The notes under the pieces were generated by a model that saw nothing but the letters and a program-made list of their open reading frames with translations, did not search any database and was not told the DNA's origin. From positions 124,001 to 188,000 of the forward strand of contig NZ_JAQQFV010000008.1 of NCBI RefSeq assembly GCF_029675105.1: DNA of 64,000 bases. The letters run 5' to 3'. The position numbers and the translations under genes were made by a program. This DNA comes from Nocardia anocheti. Lineage in GTDB: Bacteria; Actinomycetota; Actinomycetes; Mycobacteriales; Mycobacteriaceae. Shown here piece after piece: positions 58,347 to 64,000 of this stretch. Numbering within the stretch: the stretch's first letter is position 1; each line of letters starts with the position of its first letter.

Positions 58347-58973
58347 GTGTCCTCCCGATTGAGCGTCGAAGAACGACGAGCCCACCTGATCGAGGCAGCG
58401 ATCGGTCTCGCCGAGAAAAAGGGCGTCGCGGGCGTGACCACGCGCGATGTCGCCCAAGCGGCCGGTGTCTCGCTCGGAGTGGTGCATTACTGTTTCGAAA
58501 ACAAGGACGCGCTGATGACCGAGCTGGTCAAAGCGCTCTCGATCGAATTGCGGGATTCCGTCGACGCCGAAGAGTCGGTATGGGAAGACGTCGGAACCGG
58601 AAAAGACGCGCTTCAGAAATTGGTGCGCCGCGCGCTCGAGCTGATGTGGCGCAACATCGAAGCCACTCCCGAACGTCAGCTGCTCACCTACGAGACCACC
58701 ACCTATTCGCTGCGCGAGGGTGAGGCCACGCCCGCCAAGATCGCCATCGCGCGCGACCAGTACGGCTTCAACGACAGCACCGTCGCCGATGTGCTCGACC
58801 ACTGCCGCGAGGCCACCGAGACCACCTGGACCACCCCCGTCACCGAACTGAGCCGGTTCAGTCTGGCCGTGATCGACGGGATCGTGCTGCGCTGGCTGGT
58901 CGACGACGACAGCGAATCGGTGCAGACCCAGCTCGACCTGCTCGCGGCCATGGTCGCCACGCACGCGCACTGA
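58347..58973 (+). CDS. TetR family transcriptional regulator
   Basis: This 208-residue protein has the N-terminal TetR HTH (ARDVAQAAGVSLGVVHYCFENKD-like, seen in TTRDVAQAAGVSLGVVHY) and a helical ligand-binding domain. It is divergent from the ceramidase gene and probably represses it until a lipid breakdown product binds. GTG 58347 is the start. The stop lies one base from the sacsin-type gene's stop. Confidence 0.9.
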   Translation: MSSRLSVEERRAHLIEAAIGLAEKKGVAGVTTRDVAQAAGVSLGVVHYCFENKDALMTELVKALSIELRDSVDAEESVWEDVGTGKDALQKLVRRALELMWRNIEATPERQLLTYETTTYSLREGEATPAKIAIARDQYGFNDSTVADVLDHCREATETTWTTPVTELSRFSLAVIDGIVLRWLVDDDSESVQTQLDLLAAMVATHAH

Positions 58974-58974
58974 G

Positions 58975-61926
58975 TCAGCCGCGCGGCACCTGCACGTGCA
59001 CCGCGCCGTCGGCGCTCCACCACGGCACCCGCACGGTGCCGGTGATCGCGCCGCGCAGATGCACTTCCAGCGTCTCGTGCAGCACCAGCTCGCCGGAGGT
59101 GTCCGGCGGCGACCACAGCTGACGCAGCACCACGCCCATCGGATCGGCCCAGCTCGTCCGCCTGCCCGCCCCGAGGATCTCGGCACTGACCTCCTCGGAG
59201 ACCAGCGGGAGGTCGAGCAGCGTGGCCAGCGCCTCCGCGTGCTCCCCCGCGACCAGCCGCTCGGCGGGCACCACGAGCCCGAACTCGGGCTGATCCAGGA
59301 CCATGGCCGTGCTCGCCGCGACGACCACGCCGGACAGCGCCCGGACCTGGTCGGGCAGGTCGAGATCGCGCGGGTCCAGGGTGCCCTCGGCGACGGCGGC
59401 GGCCAGCCGGGTGTGCGTGCGCGCGACGACATCCGGGGCGGGGGTGTTGGCCGGATCGGCGAGGGCGTCGAGCAGTTCCTCGGCCAGCGCGGCCGACATG
59501 ACCTCGGGGCGCACCAGCAGCGGGCGCAGGGCGTCGAGGTCGCGGGGGTCGAAGCCCTCGGACGGGAAAGCCGGGAGCAGACCGGCGAATTCGGTGTCGT
59601 CGGGGTGGCGCAGACGACCGAGCGGGACGCCGTCGAGGTGGGCGTGGCGGTGCAGCCACCAGGCGGTGTAGCCGTCGCGGTCGGCGAGCAGGGCGCGGGT
59701 GCGCGGGTCGGCCAGCAGCAGGCGCAAGGCGGTGGCCCAGCGGGTCTCGTCGACCAGGTCGAGGTCGCGGACGGCGGTGAGCTCGCGCGGGTCCTCGGAA
59801 AGGCTGTCCCACCAGTCGGGTTCGTCGTCGAGGTCGTGATCCGGGCCGACCGGGTCGGGTTCGGTGAGCACGGCGAAATCCCAGCCGACACCGATCGCGC
59901 GCAACGCCGCCTCGCCGTGCTCGGTGACCGTCGCGGCGGCCACGGTGCCGAAGGGGGCGTCCTCGGCCAGCACTGTGGCCAGCGGGGCGCCCGGGAGCAG
60001 CAGTTCGTCGGCGGGGCGCGGTTCGCCGGTGTCGTCGGGGAGTTCGAGCTGGCCGAGCCAGTGCGGCAGCTCGTGCGGTGACGCGAACGGCGCCAGCTGG
60101 AGGACGGCGGCGACGGTGTCCGGGTCGGCCGGGTCCTGGTCGAGCAGATCGCGCAGACCTGGGTCGGCGAGCAGGTCGTCGGCGGAGGCGCTGCGGGCGC
60201 CCAGCCGGGACAGCAGGGCATGGGTCGCGTCCGGGTGCACCAGCCGCGCCCAGTGCACCGGCACGGCGACGGTGAGTTGGTCGTCGAGCACGACGGTGCG
60301 CGGGCCGGTCACCACGCGGCCGTCGGCCAGCGGGACGGCGAGCGCGCCCAGTTCCTCGGCGATGCGGGAATCGGTGACGAAGGGTTGCAGCGCGGCGTAG
60401 AAGCGTTGCCACCAGCGGGGTTCGCGATCCAGGCCGCTGGTGGTCTCGGCCAGGGCGGCGGGGCCCAGGCGGTGGACGTCGAGGACGGAGAGTTTGTCCT
60501 GGTGCTCGCGGCCGGAGAGTTCCGGGATCAGGAGGGGGCCGGTGATCTCGGCGAGGAGGGGGGCGAGGTCCGGGGTGAGGTCGGGGAAGACGGTCGCGCG
60601 GGTGGGGGTGGTGAGGTCGGCCTCGCGGGGAGTGGCCGTTGCCGCTGCGGGGTCGCCGAGAGTGGGTGTGCGGAGGTGTGGGTCGTGATCTGTCGGGAGG
60701 GCATCGGGGTCGGTGAGACCGCTGCGTTCCTGGGACGTGTCGTGGATCGCGGCGGGCCGCGTGGTGCGCGCGTCCTCGTGGGCCGAGTGGTCGGCCGGGT
60801 CGGCGAGGAGCAGTGCGTCGGTGGGGGGTGCGGGGTCGGTGGGGCAGGTCGGGAGCCAGGGGTGGGTGCGGAGTTCGGTGATGATCGCTTCGCGCAGGAG
60901 GGTGTCGGCTTCGCTGCGGGGGAAGCCGGGGGTGGGGACCAGGGTGAGGCGGTCGCGGGGTGGGAGGGCGCGGGCGAAATCGGCGTAGCCGGTGGCGATG
61001 TCGGTGAGGGGGGCGCCGGGGAGGAGGCGGCGTCGGTCGGGCTGCATGGGGATGTCGGCGACGAGGAGGGCCGGGAGGGAGAGTTCCTCGTCGGAGCGGG
61101 TGGGGGCGCGCAGGACATCCGGGGCGGCGGGGACCGGGCGGCCGTGGTGCAGTGGGAGCAGCCAGCGGGCGCGGGCGGTGCGGAACTGCCACCAGGTGCG
61201 GGTGGTGCCCGACGGGAGGGTGATGGACAGTTCGTCCAGGTCACCGAGTTCTGTTACCGCGCTGGCGAATTCGTCGTCGCCGATGCGGATGCGCTGGAGG
61301 GCGGGGAGTTCCAGGAGCAGGTCAGGGGCTTCGTCGCGCATCGCATCGAGGAGTGCGTCGGCGTCGATGTCGTCGCGCAGGTGGATGACGATCTCGGTGT
61401 CGAAGCCCTCGGGCGGGGTGGTCGGGACGGGCCAGGCCAGGCGCAGGACCGGCGGCGCGAGAGCGGACAGACCCTCCGGGACGGTGATCCCGTTGTCGTG
61501 CAAGGCATTCAGCGTGGCCGTGCGTGAAAAGCGAATGGACCCGGTGGTCGATCGCACCTCGACCTCGTCGCCCACCGAGCGCACGGCGGTGAACCCGACG
61601 CCGAACCGCCCGACCTGCGCGGCATCACCCTTGCCCGACGCACGCAGCGCCGTCAGCGCGTGCACCCCCGCGACATCCAGCGGCGCACCGGTATTCGCGA
61701 GGTGCAGGCGCCCGTCGAGCACCCGCACCGTCACCGCCCCGGCGACCCCGCCCTTGGCCGCCGCGTCGGCCGCGTTCTGCGCCAGCTCGGTGAGCAACCG
61801 ATCCCGATAGCCCGCCGCCACCAGATCGCCCTCACTCGCACTGTCCTCCCGCAACCGCGTAGGCGAATCCCGCCACGCCGCGAGAACCCCGTCCCGCAGC
61901 CCCGCGGTCCCGAACGGGTCAGCCAC
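58975..61926 (-). CDS. Sacsin-type GHKL ATPase, 983 residues
   Basis: This large soluble protein starts with an HSP90-like ATP-binding domain: ELAQNAADAAAKGG (N-box) near residue 50, LHLANTGAP (G1) and RFGVGFTAVRSVGD (G2) near 105-120, then strand-rich parts to about 280. This resembles the sacsin N-terminal ATPase. The remaining 700 residues lack known domains and are rich in leucine and aspartate. It lies 5 bp after the DUF3027 gene in the same operon. A chaperone or quality-control role is inference from the ATPase family. Confidence 0.82.
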   Translation of the reverse strand: MADPFGTAGLRDGVLAAWRDSPTRLREDSASEGDLVAAGYRDRLLTELAQNAADAAAKGGVAGAVTVRVLDGRLHLANTGAPLDVAGVHALTALRASGKGDAAQVGRFGVGFTAVRSVGDEVEVRSTTGSIRFSRTATLNALHDNGITVPEGLSALAPPVLRLAWPVPTTPPEGFDTEIVIHLRDDIDADALLDAMRDEAPDLLLELPALQRIRIGDDEFASAVTELGDLDELSITLPSGTTRTWWQFRTARARWLLPLHHGRPVPAAPDVLRAPTRSDEELSLPALLVADIPMQPDRRRLLPGAPLTDIATGYADFARALPPRDRLTLVPTPGFPRSEADTLLREAIITELRTHPWLPTCPTDPAPPTDALLLADPADHSAHEDARTTRPAAIHDTSQERSGLTDPDALPTDHDPHLRTPTLGDPAAATATPREADLTTPTRATVFPDLTPDLAPLLAEITGPLLIPELSGREHQDKLSVLDVHRLGPAALAETTSGLDREPRWWQRFYAALQPFVTDSRIAEELGALAVPLADGRVVTGPRTVVLDDQLTVAVPVHWARLVHPDATHALLSRLGARSASADDLLADPGLRDLLDQDPADPDTVAAVLQLAPFASPHELPHWLGQLELPDDTGEPRPADELLLPGAPLATVLAEDAPFGTVAAATVTEHGEAALRAIGVGWDFAVLTEPDPVGPDHDLDDEPDWWDSLSEDPRELTAVRDLDLVDETRWATALRLLLADPRTRALLADRDGYTAWWLHRHAHLDGVPLGRLRHPDDTEFAGLLPAFPSEGFDPRDLDALRPLLVRPEVMSAALAEELLDALADPANTPAPDVVARTHTRLAAAVAEGTLDPRDLDLPDQVRALSGVVVAASTAMVLDQPEFGLVVPAERLVAGEHAEALATLLDLPLVSEEVSAEILGAGRRTSWADPMGVVLRQLWSPPDTSGELVLHETLEVHLRGAITGTVRVPWWSADGAVHVQVPRG

Positions 61927-61931
61927 AGCGT

Positions 61932-63329
61932 TCAGCGCGCCACCGGCGATCCGTGCTCCACATCGACCCCGGCCTCAGCGGAAACGTGCGCGTCCTCAGC
62001 GGCCTCGGCCGTCGCGGAGTCGGCGGGAGCCTCCTCGGCCGCGCTGGTGGCGGTGGTGTCAGCTTCGATCGACGGGTCAGCGGATGCGCTGACGGCGGTG
62101 GCCTCGGTAGCACCAGCGGTATCGGTGCCGCCCGACTGCTCGACCTTCGCCTCCGTGCCGGGAGTGGCATCCGCGCCGGTGTGGGACACGGCGACGTCGC
62201 CGGAAGCCGGTGCGTCGGTCTCCGCGGGCTGGGTCCCCTGGCCGCTACCCGAAGCGTCCGCGGCGCCCATCTCAGCGGCAGCGGTTCCCACGACCGGGTC
62301 GGACTCGGAATCCGTGGGCTCGCTCGCGGCCGCGACGGTGGCCTCAGTGGCTGCGTCAACGGCTTCGGCGCTGGCCGTCGGCTCGGATTCCGCCGCGACG
62401 ACTTCAGCCGCCGACTCCGGGGCGGCGCCTTCGGAGAGGGCGGCCTGCTCGGCGGCGGTCGCCTCGACTGCTTCGGCCTCGGCGGTCACCTGGTCATCGA
62501 CAGGCGGCTGGTCGTCGGCCGTCACCTGGTCAGCGGCAGCCGGGTGGTCGGCCGACGACTGATCCGCGACGACCGTGCGCACCTGTACGTACTCCACCGC
62601 GTGATCATCGAACGCCTCGTACTGCGGCGACCCGTTCCCGCTGGGAGCCACCACATCGGAGTGGGCCCCGCAGCCGTATTCGATGTGGACGACGTGGCCG
62701 TCGGCGCCCATGGCGTTGGCGCACACGCCGAAGGACTCGCGTAAGGCGCCCGCGAGGGGGACGTAGAAGCCGCAGAGGCCGCAGGTGGAGGGGGCGGCCT
62801 TGGCCATCTCGGTGTCGGGGCCGAACTCGAGGTACCAGCGCTGGGCGGCGTCGACGCGGCCCTCGAGGCTGAGCACCTGGACGCGGCCGAGGCCGACCTC
62901 GCGGGCGACGTCGTCGACGACCGGGTCGCCGGTGGCCACGTAGCCGGGGACCAGGCGGGGGTCGTCGGTGGGCGGGGCGAGCAGGTCGCCGGGGCCCAGG
63001 TCGCCGGGGCGCACGCGCTGTTCCCACGGGATGAAGTCGGGGGCGATGAGGGCGTCGGGGCCGGGCAGCAGGGCCGACTCGCTCACCGTCGCGGCGTCCG
63101 CACCGGGCGGCGCGGCCACGACGACGGCCCACTGCCAGCCGCGGTAGCCGGGCAGGCTCGCCTCGAAGCGGTGGGTGGCGGCCGTCTCGTCCTCGGCGGT
63201 CACCCCCAGATGCACTCCGACCCCGTCGGGTTCGAGTTCGACGAGCGCTCGACGTGCGACTTCGGCCGCATCGGCCAGAACGGGACGCACGCCGGACTCC
63301 GAAACAGATACTGCGCTCACGGCATACAT
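61932..63329 (-). CDS. DUF3027 family protein with long acidic Ala-rich tail
   Basis: This 465-residue protein has a conserved DUF3027 part in its first 245 residues, including CGLCGFYVPLAGALRESFGVC and EYGCGAHSD, whose Cys and His could bind a metal. The next 220 residues are low complexity, dominated by Ala, Glu, Asp, Thr, Val and Ser (VEATAAEQAALSEGAAPE), probably disordered. Its ATG lies 8 bp from the divergent lipoprotein gene; a GTG at 63320 may be used instead. It heads a two-gene operon with the sacsin-type ATPase. Confidence 0.8.
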   Translation of the reverse strand: MYAVSAVSVSESGVRPVLADAAEVARRALVELEPDGVGVHLGVTAEDETAATHRFEASLPGYRGWQWAVVVAAPPGADAATVSESALLPGPDALIAPDFIPWEQRVRPGDLGPGDLLAPPTDDPRLVPGYVATGDPVVDDVAREVGLGRVQVLSLEGRVDAAQRWYLEFGPDTEMAKAAPSTCGLCGFYVPLAGALRESFGVCANAMGADGHVVHIEYGCGAHSDVVAPSGNGSPQYEAFDDHAVEYVQVRTVVADQSSADHPAAADQVTADDQPPVDDQVTAEAEAVEATAAEQAALSEGAAPESAAEVVAAESEPTASAEAVDAATEATVAAASEPTDSESDPVVGTAAAEMGAADASGSGQGTQPAETDAPASGDVAVSHTGADATPGTEAKVEQSGGTDTAGATEATAVSASADPSIEADTTATSAAEEAPADSATAEAAEDAHVSAEAGVDVEHGSPVAR

Positions 63330-63337
63330 TTTGCCGT

Positions 63338-64000
63338 ATGAAGCGCAATCGGAGTTCGTTGGCCGTCGTAGTGCTGGTCAGCCTGCTCGGCGTGGGGGCG
63401 TGTGGCGGTCCCGACGACGCCGGGCCGCAACGGCTGCGGGTGGAGGTGATCGGCTCGTCACCGCACGATCCGCGGGCTTTCACCCAGGGGCTCGAGGTGG
63501 TCGACGGGGTCCGCTACGAAAGCACCGGCATGTGGGGCGTGTCGAGCGCGCGGGCGGCCGAGCAGGCCAGCGGCGTGGAGACCGCGCGGGTCGAGGTGCC
63601 CGACCCGCTGTTCGCCGAGGGCATGACCAAGGCGGGCGATATCGTCTGGCAGCTCACCTGGAAGGACGGCGTCGCCTTCGCGCGCGACCCGGTCACCCTG
63701 GCCGAGATCCGCCGCGTGAGCTACCAGGGCGAGGGCTGGGGCCTGTGCGCGCAACCCGACCGGCTGGTGATGAGCGACGGCACCCCGAAGATCACCTTCC
63801 GCGATCCGGTGACCTTCGCCGAAACCGGCTCGGTGACGCTGACCGGATACCGCGACCCGAAGCCCAACGAACTCGACTGCGCCGCCGACGGCACCGTCTA
63901 CGCCAACAACTACCCGACCGACGAGATCCTGCGCATCGACCCCGACTCCGGCCGGGTGACCGGCGTGATCGAGGCGGGCGGCCTGCTCACCGCCGACGAA
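63338..64000 (+). CDS. Glutaminyl-peptide cyclotransferase, lipoprotein (3' end outside window)
   Basis: Reading from ATG 63338, 221 codons are visible before the window ends. A signal peptide ends in a lipobox-like VGAC (Cys22), so the enzyme is probably membrane-anchored outside. AFTQGLEVVDGVRYESTGMWG, and the repeated beta-propeller strands with NELDCAADGTVYANNYPTDEI, match bacterial glutamine cyclotransferases. These convert N-terminal Gln to pyroglutamate. Its 5' end faces the DUF3027 gene across 8 bp. Confidence 0.9.
   Translation, partial: MKRNRSSLAVVVLVSLLGVGACGGPDDAGPQRLRVEVIGSSPHDPRAFTQGLEVVDGVRYESTGMWGVSSARAAEQASGVETARVEVPDPLFAEGMTKAGDIVWQLTWKDGVAFARDPVTLAEIRRVSYQGEGWGLCAQPDRLVMSDGTPKITFRDPVTFAETGSVTLTGYRDPKPNELDCAADGTVYANNYPTDEILRIDPDSGRVTGVIEAGGLLTADE

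Noticed and set aside
1..64000. tRNA, rRNA, insertion sequence or phage genes
   Set aside because: None was recognised by eye on either strand; covariance or profile searches were not possible here.

Overview
The window is about 70% G+C. Gene content and order point to an actinomycete of the Nocardia/Mycobacteriales group, most likely a Nocardia. The order of several genes matches the Mycobacterium tuberculosis Rv0879c-Rv0909 neighbourhood as I remember it: a DUF2530 protein, a MarR regulator, a TrmH-type RNA methyltransferase, a DUF2537 protein, SepH, SerC, citrate synthases CitA and GltA2, PrrAB, AccD3, EchA6, a metallo-beta-lactamase-fold protein and an Rv0909-like protein. These are separated by blocks of accessory genes. 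I saw no rRNA, tRNA, CRISPR array, insertion sequence or prophage.

Positions 1-13 kb are mixed. They hold a lipase-family gene that has lost its catalytic residues, a MarR regulator divergent from a pair of small multidrug-resistance exporters, a double-MerR regulator divergent from a DUF6194 gene, a Fic protein behind a perfect 15-bp inverted repeat, a SulP anion transporter next to a frameshifted GAP-family gene, a probable imine reductase, and a class III cyclase close to a cAMP-phosphodiesterase-like gene. Positions 13.4-17 kb hold an ECF-type transporter in which the substrate-binding membrane domain and both ATPases are one polypeptide. Positions 18-27 kb hold the NHEJ ligase LigD flanked by two small antitoxin-like genes, then the MBL-fold/echA6/FAD oxidoreductase/AKR/accD3 block.

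Positions 26.6-31.8 kb are a complete conservon: sensor kinase, roadblock/LC7 protein, DUF742 protein and MglA-like GTPase. The kinase ends in a long tail built from about 30 copies of a GLPQRDPS-like unit. PrpE and PrrAB follow. Positions 36.3-39.1 kb hold two paralogous secreted proteins around a YhgE/Pip-like lipoprotein; a more distant relative lies at 17.3 kb. Positions 39-45 kb carry a membrane protein, an FKBP, GltA2, an MFS exporter, PdxH and CitA.

Positions 45.4-46.6 kb are a PIN-domain toxin/HTH antitoxin pair with a four-site operator-like array. Positions 49-50.6 kb are a TetX-like flavoprotein divergent from a TetR regulator across two matching palindromes. The core block then resumes from SerC to DUF2530. 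The right end has a Tat-exported ceramidase divergent from a TetR regulator, a two-gene unit of a DUF3027 protein and a 983-residue sacsin-type ATPase, and the start of a glutaminyl cyclase lipoprotein. Strong hairpin terminators separate many convergent pairs.
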